Shown here piece by piece: positions 55,060 to 64,000 of a stretch of 64,000 bases of DNA. The DNA comes from Anthonomus grandis grandis (taxonomy: Eukaryota; Arthropoda; Insecta; Coleoptera; Curculionidae), in assembly GCF_022605725.1 (NCBI RefSeq), contig NC_065546.1, positions 40,544,227-40,608,226 on the forward strand. Reading direction: 5' to 3'. Both the position numbers and the translations under genes were made by a program. The notes under the pieces are model-generated. The model searched no databases, was not told where the DNA came from, and saw only the letters and a list, made by a program, of their open reading frames with translations. Position 1 is the first letter of the stretch. Each line of letters begins with the position of its first letter.

Positions 55060-55449
55060 TTTAATAATAAAATATTAATTTTATGAGTGTCTGAAAATGG
55101 TAAATATGATTCTTTCTTTAACTCATAGGTAAACTGTATGTTGGGATGAACAGAATTAATAAAATAAACAAAGTTTTCTAAATCGTCTTTGGCTGCATTA
55201 AAAATAGTAAAAATGTCGTCCACTTAGCGAACCTATGTTTTATATGTTTTTTAAATAAATGATGTTTCGAAATTTGTTGTTCTAGTTTATACATAAACAG
55301 TTCGGCTAAAAAGGTTGACAAATTAGAGTCCACTGCCAATCCAGTTTTTTGTTCGAATAAATTATTATCAAATTGAAAAAAGTTTTAAAGGAGCACACAA
55401 TTGAATAGAGAACACAAATCCAAAATAAACTGACTGGGTAAATTAGTAT
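55060..55449 (-). pseudogene. Penelope-like RT core fragment
   Basis: The minus strand reads 'LPSQFILDLCSLFNCVLL', stop, 'NFFQFDNNLFEQKTGLAVDS', then 'FLAELFMYKLEQQISKHHLF' and, after a frameshift, 'VDDIFTIFNAAKDDLENFVY' and 'HPNIQFTYELKKESYLPFSD'. The codon before VDD is TAA where Tyr is expected, so the YVDD motif is broken. It is 5' truncated at the pogo-like element. Confidence 0.75.
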
Positions 55450-55797
55450 TAGGGTAATTCCGGGAGAGATGGCCCGCCGGGTGCGATAGCTCTTTCTAAT
55501 ATTTCCTAAATATATTTGATTTACGGCACTGCATCTTTAGACACATCCTATTCAACGTGCTGTATATATCGTGATCCAGGTTTGCGGTTTTTTTTCGACA
55601 CTTTAAGGTAAATTTTGCTAAAAAAAATATTTTACAAGCATTAAAAATATTTAACCTTACTTTTAATATGTATAGTTTTTTTCTGAAAATTTTGTTTTTT
55701 TTCAAGTTTTTGTTACTCTTTTTGGGTTTGTGCATTTTTGAGGTTATGTTGTATGCACCCGTACCTCTAAAATTTAATAAATCTTAGGAAATATTTA

Positions 55798-55880
55798 GTG
55801 AGCCATCTCACACCCTGACTTTTGGGATAGATGGCCCAACTACTAAATGGTTAGTTGGCCCATGGGCCATCTATCCCGAA
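55798..55880. promoter_or_regulatory. Left subterminal repeat cluster of pogo-like element
   Basis: Four copies in both orientations of a GGGCCATCTATCCC-type word: TGAGCCATCTCAC, GGGATAGATGGCCC, TAGTTGGCCC and GGGCCATCTATCCC. They echo the TIR, which makes them candidate transposase binding sites. They lie 100-190 bp before the start codon, so they could also affect transcription. Confidence 0.6.
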
Positions 55881-55988
55881 AAACAAAAATAATTTTTTTA
55901 TTTAATCCTTACAAAAATCTAAGTCTAAAATTGGCATTTAAGTGTACAATTTAGACATCCAAAGTATATAAATGTATTTTTTAGAGTC

Positions 55989-57982
55989 ATGCCGACTGAC
56001 TACATTAGAAAAAGTTCAGTGCAAAGAGGAAACTGGACTGAAGAAGACATAGTCAATGCTGCAGAAGCTGTCAGAAATGGTGTTATGGGTATCAGAGAGG
56101 CATGCTGTAATTTTAACAACATTCCACCACCAACATTTCGCAGGCGCTTCAAAAACAATGATTTCCAGAAACGAACTCTTGGTCAACCTTGTGTTCGTGG
56201 TATCGAAAATGAGAAAAAAATTAAGCTACATATCCAGAAATTACAGAAACATGGATTTGCACCAACTCGTGAATGCGTCAGAGCAATGGCATTTAACTTG
56301 GCAGAGCAGTTGAAAATTAAACACACATTTAATAAAGAGAAAAAACTGGCTGGGTATGATTGGTTAACTATGTTTTTAAAACGAAACCCCGACCTAAGTG
56401 TTAGAAAAGCTGAAGGGGTGTCACTAGCCCGTTGTAAAGGAATGAATAAGACAGATGTTTCTATGTATTTTAATTTACTTGAAACCACATTAATCGAAGG
56501 AGAAATAATGAACAAAGCTGGTCACATATTTAATATGGACGAAACGGGCTTACAATTAAATAATAAACCTGGTTATGGTATTGCTACAAAAGGCTCAAAA
56601 AATGTTGCTGCAATTACTGCTTCAGAGAAGGGAAAAATCATAACAGTATCATGTTGTAATGCGGAAGGTTATTACATACCACCTACTTGTATATTCAAGG
56701 GGAAAAATAAAAAAGCTGAGTTTGAAGATGGAATGCCCCCTGGCTCCACTGTTTATATGAATGAAAAATCAGCTTACATTAACACTGATATAATGTTTGC
56801 TTGGCTAAAAAATCAATTTATACCACGTAAACCGCAAGGAAAAGTTCTACTTTTACTGGATGGGCATGCTAGGCATTGCAGCTCATCAGAGATGCTTGAA
56901 TACGCTGATGAACATGGTGTTATTCCTCTTTGCCTGCCTAGTCATACCACACAGTTTCTCCAACCTTTAGATAGATGTTTTTTTAAGAGCCTTAAAGCTT
57001 TCTTTAATAATGCTTGCAACACATTTATTAGAACAAATCCAACTAGGAAAATTAACCGGTTACAATTTGGCCAGCTGCTAACTAAGGCGTGGTCAAAAGC
57101 TGCGACAGTTGAGAATGCTGTATCTGCTTTTAGGTCAACAGGTGTTTGTCCATTTAATCCTTCAGCCATACCAGAGTACGCATATTCGGGATCTGAAGAG
57201 AAAATGATAAATTTGGGTAAGTCCCTCTAACAAACGTATTTTTATTTATTTATAAAAAAAGTATTTTTAGATAATACGGCAACAGTTAATAATGATGCAA
57301 ATAGGGCTAATAATGATGAAAATCAAATGTCAAAACAAGAACAAGCAATACCATCCACGTCAACGTCAGGCTTGAATAACATACCATCGGAACGTGATGA
57401 AGACCAAAATCAGGACACACCCGGAACACTGTTAAACAAATTTTCGCCTGTTCCAAGCACACCAGCTAATATTGAAAATGCACGAAAAAGAGCAAAACAG
57501 GTAGCTTACGTCCTAACATCTTCGGAAAATATTCAAAAACATAAATTGGCTAACGCGCGTAAGAAGGACAAAGAAAAGAAAAAAGAATTAAAAAAAATAC
57601 GACGATTATAAACAAGCAAAAATAAAAAAATAATGATGATGGGTCAAATGATTCATGTGTAAAGAAACAAACTAAAAACATAAAAGGGAAAAATAAATTA
57701 AACCTAACCACCGAAAAACCAAGAGCTAAAAAACTTAAATTAAATAAAGACGACTTATCCAAAGATACTGACACATCAGACGACTATGTCTCCGAATCTG
57801 AGGATTGCTCACAAGACGATTCTACAGAATGCCTTGAATGTGGCGAGATATACAAACTCACAATTAAAACTGATGACTGGATTCAATGTATTCACTGCAC
57901 AAGGTGGTTCCATGAAAGCTGCACTAAATATTTGAATCTCTGTGACCTATGTAGAAGAATTTTATCAAAAAAGCGATGTTAA
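55989..57982 (+). CDS. Pogo-like transposase with spliced PHD-like tail
   Basis: Exon 1 (55989-57216) is uninterrupted: psq-type HTH (~14-60, 'NWTEEDIVNAAEAVRNGVMG'), CENP-B-like HTH (~70-140) and a DDE_1 core with Asp184 ('NMDETGLQ'), Asp291 ('LLLDGHARHCS') and Asp328 ('LQPLDRCFFK'), i.e. a DD36D spacing. A 54 bp intron (57217 GTAAGT to TTTTTAG 57270) joins in frame to exon 2, which runs 'NTATVNNDANRANNDENQMS' onward and meets a TAA at 57609-57611. The next frame continues past two A-rich homopolymers to 'ECLECGEIYKLTIKTDDWIQ', 'CIHCTRWFHESC' and 'CDLCRR', a PHD-like zinc finger, ending at 57982. The two shifts lie in A runs (57588-57597, 57623-57629), so they may be real decay or assembly error. 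If they are errors, the gene is intact. Confidence 0.85.
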
Positions 57983-57994
57983 ATTAAGTTTTTT

Positions 57995-58063
57995 TAATGG
58001 GCCGTCTCACCCAGGATAAGTGAGCCAACTATCCCATAGCACCTGGGAGAGTTGGCCCATTCA
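57995..58063. promoter_or_regulatory. Right subterminal repeat cluster of pogo-like element
   Basis: GGGCCGTCTCACCC, GAGCCAACTATCCC and GGGAGAGTTGGCCC occur within 70 bp just after the stop codon. They mirror the left cluster. Confidence 0.6.
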
Positions 58064-58245
58064 GCTTATTTTTTTTAAACTGTTTGTAGAGTTAGATTTT
58101 TTAGTTTTTCTTGAAATGTTACTTTTGACGTTAACTGGAATAAATGCTTATGTTAAATCTCTTTTCTTTGGTTTGATTAACTTTTGGGTTTTCATTTTAT
58201 GTCATTTTTTTAAAAAAGTGAGCCAACTATCCCGGACTTACCCTA

Positions 58246-59266
58246 CGTCTCCGCATTTGTCGACAAATCCGATAAAAAATTCCGGGAGAATTTTGAATTA
58301 CGGCACATGACTTAATGATTCGATTTCTCAAGTCAACAATATCTAGTACCGGAATCCTGTACACCAAAGTTTTTAAATTTCCTTATGTGGTAAAATCTAC
58401 TGGATTTATATCTGGTGACCGAGGTGGCCAAAATTAAGAACCGCCTCGGCCTATCTAACGATTTAAATATGTTTCGTCTAAATAACGACGTGCTAATAAA
58501 TCAAAATGGGCAGAAGCCCCATCCTGCATAAACCACATTACTCTTCTAACATCTAGGGATACCACCTCAAGAAGTCCTGGAAGTATGTCTTGCAGAAAAC
58601 TAGCGTATGTTTCCCCATTCAATCTCTGTAATAGAAAATGTGGGCCAATAAGGTGGTCTCCAATGATTCCAACTCATACATTTAAAGAAAATTGTTGTTG
58701 GTGATGAGCTTCAACTACACTTGCATGGGGATTTTCATCTGTCGAAATGTGATTATTATGGCAGTAAATGATTGCCTCTTTGAAAAAATTGGCTTCGTCG
58801 GTAAATAGAATCTGCCTTAATAACTGAGGATTTTGCTCAATGACTTCTAACATCCAACGAGAAAGACACCTAGGAAAATCTAGTGGTAATAGAGCCTGGA
58901 CTCGTTGTACGTGATATGGATATAATAACTAAGCCTTTAAAATAGTCCATACCGTCATATGATTGATATGTACTGCAGACCAATTTTTCTAGTACTGGTG
59001 TCAGGTTGTTTATCAATTAAATTAAGTACTGCTTTTTCTAATTCCGGTGTTCTAATATAGCGTTGGCAATCACAATCATGCTTTCTTGATTAAAAAAATC
59101 CAGTTTCTCGTAGTCTTTGATGAAGGCGTGCAAATAATGTATGATAAGGTGCCATTCATTGAGGGTACATTTCAGCATACATTCTAGATGCTTGAAATGA
59201 ATTTCCGTTAGCAAGACCATAAACAAAATGCATCTCGGTCATTTCTGCATTTGAATAATTTGCCAT
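58246..59266 (-). pseudogene. Mariner-like transposase remnant
   Basis: The minus strand reads 'MANYSNAEMTEMHFVYGLAN', 'YHTLFARLHQRLRETG', and, with many stops and shifts, traces of the first DE motif, then 'GGSVLIWPP'-like and 'SPDIN.VDF'-like blocks near 58400, and 'PVLDIVDLRNRIIKSCAVIQ' with 'IFYRICRQMRRR' at the end. The order matches the copies at 44137 and 62463, and it is much more decayed than either. Confidence 0.65.
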
Positions 59267-59412
59267 TTAAATGAAATGGATCAAAAAAGAGAACTGACAA
59301 TCAACCAACAATCATCAGCAGACATTTAACAGGTTAATACAGATTAGTAATTTTTTCTTAAAATTCACCCAAGAATCAGCCCATGAATTTTTTCGCATTT
59401 ATTTTCACCCTG
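58246..59412 (-). mobile_element. Decayed Tc1/mariner-like copy
   Basis: The right end reads ...TTTTCACCCTG followed by TA (59413). The minus-strand transposase remnant begins at 59266. The left TIR is missing: the sequence meets the pogo-like element's TA at 58244. Confidence 0.7.
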
Positions 59413-60189
59413 TATAATTGGATGCGCCAACTATTCTCAATAGACATTTTTACGACTCAATCAACAAACAAGAAATTTTATTACACTGGAACTGGCGATA
59501 ACTAATTTATTTTACAGTGATTTTTGAAGATTAATGATCTATATTTAATTAAAAAAACTACCTTAGAAGTTTTAAAAGATTTATTTCAACAGCAGTTTAT
59601 AACATTTATAAATTGACTTTGAAAATCAAAACGAACTAGAGTCATTCCTGTATATCATTACCAATAAAAATATGAATTTGTCTCCTTGGACGTAATGAAA
59701 TATTTAAATAGACTATTATTTTTAATTTAATTGGATACGCCAATTATTTATCTCATTAGTGATTTTAAAAATTTATTAAGCCTAGATATAGATAGATCGT
59801 GCTTCTTATGTGCATGGGTCGCATAATCTGTGATAAAACAATTAATTTGTCACCTTTTTATTTTTGAAGCAACTTTCTAATTTTTAAACCTATTGACTTA
59901 CTTTTATTAAAAAAATCTATGTGGCCTTGAACTAATAAAAGATTTATCTCAACAGCGATTTATAAGATTTCGATTCCCTAACTTTTTATATCAACAGTGA
60001 CATTAAAAGTTCAAATGCATTGTCTTATTTATCTCTAGCATAACCTATTTATATCTAAAATAAATATTAACAAATATGATTTTATCTGATTCTCAATTTG
60101 TAATGGTCGTATTTTGACAAGGGGCTTTGATAGGGTTTTCAAAGACTAAGGTCTAAGAATAATTTATCAAAGTTCGGTCAAGATAAAAT
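59413..60189. repeat. AT-rich stretch with a diverged internal duplication
   Basis: 'AATTGGATGCGCCAACTATT' (59417) recurs as 'AATTGGATACGCCAATTATT' (59730). 'AAAGATTTATTTCAACAGC' (59576) recurs as 'AAAGATTTATCTCAACAGC' (59939). This suggests an old tandem duplication of roughly 310-360 bp. No coding signal. Confidence 0.45.
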
Positions 60190-60660
60190 AAAAGCCAATG
60201 AAAAGTCCAAGATCTATGAGATTAATTGCAACGATTGTGATATAACATTGATATGATACAATACAAACCGTATATAGGACAAATAAGAAGACCAATTAAT
60301 GTCAGAATTATAGAACGTTTAGCTTATGTGAAGTATAGAAGAGTTGAAAAGCCGCTTTGAGGCAGCTTTAAATTTTTTAAGCCAGTTAATAACAATAGAA
60401 AATTACCTGCATACGAAATTTTATCAATATTCAATAATCAAAAAAACATTCTTAACAGGGGTAAAGATCTAATTCCTTGTAGTTAATTGTAAAGTTTAGT
60501 TAGTGTTTAAGATTTGTTCGGCCATGTTTCATTGAATTTTCCGCTATAATAGTTACATATTTAGTATATAAGGCCACTTATAAGTGGACAGTTTTAGTTT
60601 ATTTTAAATCTCCCGAAGATGCTAACATCGTTAGCGAAACACGGTTTTGGTTAGTGGTAA
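60190..60660 (+). mobile_element. Penelope-like GIY-YIG fragment with hammerhead-like tail
   Basis: The plus strand reads 'SKIYEINCNDCD', then 'KPYIGQIRRPINVRIIERLA' (the YIG block) and 'KPVNNNRKLPAYEILSIFNN' near the C-terminus, stopping near 60487. The middle of the domain is compressed and frameshifted. A hammerhead-like motif follows at 60611-60645. Confidence 0.65.
60611..60645 (+). ncRNA. Hammerhead-like motif of PLE
   Basis: CCCGAAGATGCTAACATCGT then TAGCGAAACACGG: a perfect six-pair stem (GCTAAC/GTTAGC) with an ATC loop and the GAAAC box. The first box is CGAAGAT and not CTGATGA, so this resembles the motif but may lack activity. Confidence 0.4.
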
Positions 60661-60827
60661 ACCTGTCTCGTGATTTAGAGTATCACACCAAAGGTTTCAA
60701 TCATAGGACGTATTACTTGTCTATAAAAATTGTTAAACGGTTTATTCTTGATGTAAGACTACCTTATTAAAATTTCAGTTAGAGAAATAATTCCTTCTGG
60801 GTGTAACACTTTTTATGTCTGTGAGAA

Positions 60828-62500
60828 TATACAGGGTGTCCCAAAATTAGACGTCCAAACGAGAGGAGGTGAAAGAGGAGATCATTTGCAATCAAAAAAA
60901 CCCTATATACTATTATACGATTGTTGATGGTTTAAAAGTTATTTCCATTTTTCTCATTTTTGTAAAAATCGCTTCATGCATCATGCACAAAATTTATTAC
61001 AAAAATATTATAATTTATTTACTTAGTATTTAGTGCGAGTGTGACCCTAAGGAGTGCACCCTTTCATAAATATGATTTGGATGCATAATTGTTTCTTTCA
61101 CTAGTAAGAAAAAAATTATTTCTCAATATGTTTAATTTTTATTTAAAAATTATTTGCCTTTTAAGTGAACCTGGCAGAAACAAATTTACTACAAAAAGCT
61201 AAAAATTATCAGGAAAAGTTACTTATTTAATGAAGATTCTCATATGGTGAAATACTTTCAGATAAGTGATACGACTCTTTTTTGATTGACATTTTTATTA
61301 AACTAATCGTTTTTGGACAAAAATCAAAATATTGTAATACTAAATAATCTAATTCTAAATAATGAAAAAAAAAAGAATTTATTGCTATTAAACATCACAA
61401 TAAATGTTCAAAATGCGAACCACCTGCCCTAATACACATTCGGCAACAGCGGATGAAATTACTTTTTATGCGCCGAAAGGCTCTGTCATTGTTGGTAATA
61501 ACGTTGGTCGCTTATCTTATTTTTCTTCGCAGTTCTACTTCAGTCTGGCTTTCATTGATAAAAACAAGTTCTTTGAAATATCCCCATAAAAAAAAGTCTA
61601 AGGGGTTCAGGTCAGGCGAACGCGGCGGCCATTGGATGGTTCCTCCCCTTCCAATCCATCGATTATTAAAAGATGTTGCTTTACGATTCAGGCAGAGTGA
61701 GCAGGAGCTCCGTCGTGTTGCAGCTACATGTCTCGCCGTGTTGCTACAGATACGTCTTTAAGTTAATCTTTCAAGTTATGTTGCAAGAAATGTAAATAAT
61801 TTTCGCCGTTAAGTCTTCCTGGTAGCTCCAATGGTCCAATTAATTTGCCTTCAATGATCCCTGCCCATAGATTGACTGAAAACTGATGCTGAAAACGATC
61901 ATTTCTCACTATATTAGGATTAACATAGTCCCAATAATGCAAATTGTGTATATTAAATATCTCTGTTCTTTTAAAACTGCTTTCGTCACTCCACAAAATG
62001 TTTTAAAAAAAATTAGAGTCTTCTCTATTGCGCTGCAGCATTTCTCGACAAAACTGAATCCTTTTTTCATAATCAGTGAGCAGAAGTGCTTTAACACGTT
62101 GCACATGATAAGGATATTAGATTTATTATATAACAGATTTCTTTGTAAAACTCGATGAACTGTGGACTTGGGAAGTCCCGAACGCCTTGTTATGCGACGA
62201 ACACTTGTTGTTGGATTCTCTGTTGCAAATTCCACAATATCATCTTCATCGTTATCATTTCTAGGTCTTCCTACTCTCCGTGGCTGACTAGGAATGATGC
62301 CTTCCAAGTAACTCTGATGCACATTTATGAAAACTCTATGGTCAGGATAGCGATTTTGACCGGGAAAGCGTCTTTCATATTCTCGGGCAGCAGCTCGAGC
62401 ATTTCCATCACAAAGCTCATAAACATAGTGCATTTCTGCATATTTGCGGGAACTATAAGCCATTTGTGAAGGTTTACTTGTAATAGTAGCATAGGAGTTA
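60828..62500 (-). mobile_element. Tc1/mariner-like copy with one end visible
   Basis: The left end TACAGGGTGTCCCAAAATTA is at 60830, followed by non-coding sequence and a minus-strand transposase (62463-61395). No matching CACCCTGTA end was found to the right, so the promoter-side end is lost or beyond recognition. Confidence 0.75.
61395..62463 (-). pseudogene. Mariner-like transposase, frameshifted
   Basis: It opens 'MAYSSRKYAEMHYVYELCDG', with HTH segments 'NPTTSVRRITRRSGLPKSTV' and 'HRVLQRNLL'. After a frameshift near 62125 the catalytic part reads 'ILWSDESSFKR' (first Asp), 'HQFSVNLWAGIIEGKLIGPL', 'LQHDGAPAH' (second Asp) and 'LDFFLWGYFKEL' (third Asp region), ending 'GGSHFEHLL' with a stop at 61395-61397. 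All three catalytic Asp appear to be present. A few frame breaks (about 62125, 61765 and 61680) inactivate it. It is the best preserved of the three copies of this group. Confidence 0.82.
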
Positions 62501-62929
62501 AAACACGAAAAACTCCGAAAATAGAAACAGCAAACAGTCTAAGTATAAGAAATAAAGTCTAATTTGTTGAAAAACCAGAAAGAAACTAACTACATTCGCG
62601 ACAGGGAAACGGTATGTGGATCTTAAAAATTATTTGAAAAAGAATGTTTAGTTTTCTTATCATAAATATTTGACCGTAAAGAATCTGCATAAATAAAGCA
62701 ACTTTTTCTGATAGCTGTTTATTTTTGGTCGAACACGTGCTTTGTAGCAGCATCAATTCAAACGCAAAAATATGTATGTAAAACTTAAACAAATTGGGAA
62801 ATTATCATTTTCTAAGTAGTAACAGAAGTAATTATTTTACATGCAATTATTACTTATGAAAAAGTACACTATTTAAGGCAACATTCATAACAAATACCAC
62901 GCAAATACGTGAGTTCTTTACAGAATTCA
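62501..62929. other. AT-rich stretch, nothing recognised
   Basis: Lies between the mariner-like copy and the LTR. The LTR's left boundary may fall within this stretch. Confidence 0.45.
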
Positions 62930-63158
62930 TGACACAATTATATGGCCACTTATGCTTAATATATGTTTAGTTTAAGATAATAATTGTCACAGCTTATTCA
63001 GCATTTAGAAGTATATATATAGAGGATGTAAAAGAGGAGTAGTTAGTCATCTTAGCGCAGTCGTAAAGTAAGCTTTGCAACATTGTAATATAAATTGTAT
63101 TCTTGTGTTTAATAAATTAATTTTTTAAAAACACGAGTTGCGATTTATTAAATAAAAT
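62930..63158 (+). repeat. 5' LTR of a Ty3/gypsy-type element (left edge uncertain)
   Basis: The right edge is fixed by the primer site at 63159. Inside are a TATATATA box (63012-63021), an initiator-like TTAGTCAT about 25-30 bp downstream, and AATAAA at 63111-63116, a plausible U3-R-U5 arrangement. The second LTR lies outside the window, so the left edge and length are guesses. Confidence 0.6.
63010..63050 (+). promoter_or_regulatory. TATA box and initiator in the LTR
   Basis: GTATATATATAGAGG is followed by AGTTAGTCATC at a distance suited to RNA polymerase II initiation. The start site is predicted, not shown. Confidence 0.5.
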
Positions 63159-63176
63159 TGGCGCAGTCGGTAGGAT
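63159..63176 (+). other. Primer binding site of gypsy-type element
   Basis: TGGCGCAGTCGGTAGGAT directly follows the LTR. This sequence is known as a tRNA-Ser-type primer site in 17.6/297-like insect gypsy elements (family knowledge, not checked here). Confidence 0.8.
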
Positions 63177-63703
63177 CCTTTCGGAGGATCTCTGTGAACA
63201 TCATCGTCGAGTACAGATACGAGTAGTCGCGAGTTACGTAACGCGAATTACGTAAATACGTGAGTGAGTGATCCCTTAGCTATAAGCGTGGATACAGTGC
63301 TTAGTGTCTGGAAAGTGCGGATTACCAGTAGTTCACACTTCTGTTTTAACAGTTTAGAAAGGATCAAGAATTTAGTTGCTGAGCAAACTGAGACGAGCTG
63401 AGTGATTCCTGGCCAACAACCCTCGAAAAGTGGTACGCCATTGCGAGTAGCCAGTAGGAAGAATTGGCATAGCTAGCTTCCAAGACAGGTGGTGCCTTCA
63501 CTACAGTATAGCTGTTGTTGCAGAGACATCATTTGATACAGGTCAGAAACTAGAAACTTTTTATTGTACTGTATAGAATTGTTTCTATTAGTTGGAAAAC
63601 CTGTTAATTAAGGAAATATTTTGAATATTTTATAATTGAAAATTTGAAATTTTATTTCTTATTATTATTTTTTTTTCTTTTTTGAAGTTTAGTATGAACT
63701 CTA
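63177..63703 (+). other. 5' leader of gypsy-type element
   Basis: About 530 bp between primer site and gag start, with no long frame, as expected for an untranslated and packaging region. Confidence 0.6.
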
Positions 63704-64000
63704 ATGAAAAAATTTAACAATAGAGTTAGTGACATAACTTATCCTAGAGTAAAGAGTTTAGAGATTACTTCAAACAGTAATTCTTCTTTAGATTCTAGCT
63801 TAAACGAGCTTTATTCCGAAATAGCAAATAATACTTTATCATCCCTTAATTTAGATAATAATAGTTTAGGTATAAATTTAAATTTAGTAGATAATAGTAA
63901 TTTAGTAAACAATAATAAAATGGCTGATGCATTAAAATCAACCGTTGCACTTCTCAAAAGCTTTGATGGTCAACCATCCAGATTAGAAACATTTTTAAAC
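63704..64000 (+). CDS. Gag N-terminus of gypsy-type element (runs off window)
   Basis: From ATG at 63704 the frame is open for 99 codons to the window edge. It is rich in Asn, Ser and Leu at first and then reads 'MADALKSTVALLKSFDGQPS' followed by 'RLETFLN'. That 'F.G.P..L..F' pattern is the usual start of the structural Gag domain in errantivirus-like Ty3/gypsy elements. An upstream ATG at 63694 reads only seven codons before a stop. Whether pol and env follow cannot be seen here. Confidence 0.7.
   Translation, partial: MKKFNNRVSDITYPRVKSLEITSNSNSSLDSSLNELYSEIANNTLSSLNLDNNSLGINLNLVDNSNLVNNNKMADALKSTVALLKSFDGQPSRLETFLN

Larger units (their letters stand above)
55452..58243 (+). mobile_element. 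Pogo-like DNA transposon, well preserved
   Basis: The ends read GGGTAATTCCGGGAGAGATG (left) and the reverse complement of GGGTAAGTCCGGGATAGTTG (right), 24 bp imperfect TIRs flanked by TA (55450-55451 and 58244-58245). Clusters of GGGATAGWTGGCYC-type words lie just inside both ends. One transposase gene with a small intron fills the element. Confidence 0.92.

Noticed and set aside
55496..55735. 79-codon minus-strand Lys-rich frame.
   Set aside because: Lies in the non-coding left arm of the pogo-like element. The Lys/Asn richness reflects A-rich sequence.
55060..59266. Pogo-like element inserted within one continuous older element.
   Set aside because: The left flank is a PLE RT and the right flank is a mariner-like transposase end. 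Frames happen to join in phase, but the two sides belong to different families, so the pre-insertion site cannot be stated.
1..64000. CRISPR arrays, bacterial operons, riboswitches.
   Set aside because: The content is eukaryotic (introns, LTR and non-LTR elements). Tandem arrays seen here have long units without a repeat-spacer pattern.

Overview
The window is typical of an AT-rich, transposon-packed insect genome. A beetle is plausible, but that is inference from the repeat mix. I found no host gene I can name. Almost everything recognisable is a retroelement or DNA transposon, mostly decayed, and several elements are nested inside one another.

Layout. 1-2670: decayed minus-strand non-LTR element (RTE/'craniofacial development protein 2'-like endonuclease plus RT) with a ~940 bp tandem duplication. 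4975-8017: minus-strand Penelope-like (PLE) pieces around a jockey/CR1-type RT fossil, ending in an array of a GC-richer satellite (8018-9135). 11226-12010: plus-strand RT fossil. 12283-16900: near full-length but broken minus-strand non-LTR element (ORF1, endonuclease, RT).

20.56-36.16 kb is one nest. A plus-strand non-LTR element (PHD-finger ORF1, then endonuclease/RT ORF2) is split twice. The first insertion is a young, intact-looking 6,045 bp BEL/Pao LTR retrotransposon (229 bp LTRs with one difference, target duplication ctatg). The second is a 5.5 kb TIR element with a TA duplication, which itself holds another non-LTR copy, a transposase remnant and four exon-like tandem repeats. Removing both insertions restores a continuous 268-codon ORF1 frame.

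36.23-40.13 kb is a second nest: a Harbinger element (29 bp TIRs, TAA duplication) sits inside a minus-strand RT fossil. Its MADF-type gene and transposase lie on opposite strands and appear interlocked, each gene's intron holding the other's second exon.

40.37-42.88: decayed pogo/Tigger-like element. 43.33-45.38, 58.25-59.41 and 60.83-62.46: three copies of a Tc1/mariner-like group. 47.5-50.4: PLE and non-LTR tails. 51.5-52.8: mariner with one disrupted spot. 55.45-58.24: well-preserved pogo-like element with an intact DDE exon and a spliced 3' exon leading to a PHD-like finger. 62.9-64.0: the 5' LTR, tRNA primer site and open Gag start of a Ty3/gypsy-type element running off the window.

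The most interesting signals are the interlocked Harbinger genes, the fully resolvable three-element nest, the hammerhead-like motifs that follow PLE coding ends (two also with tRNA-like modules), and the tandem mini-exon units.
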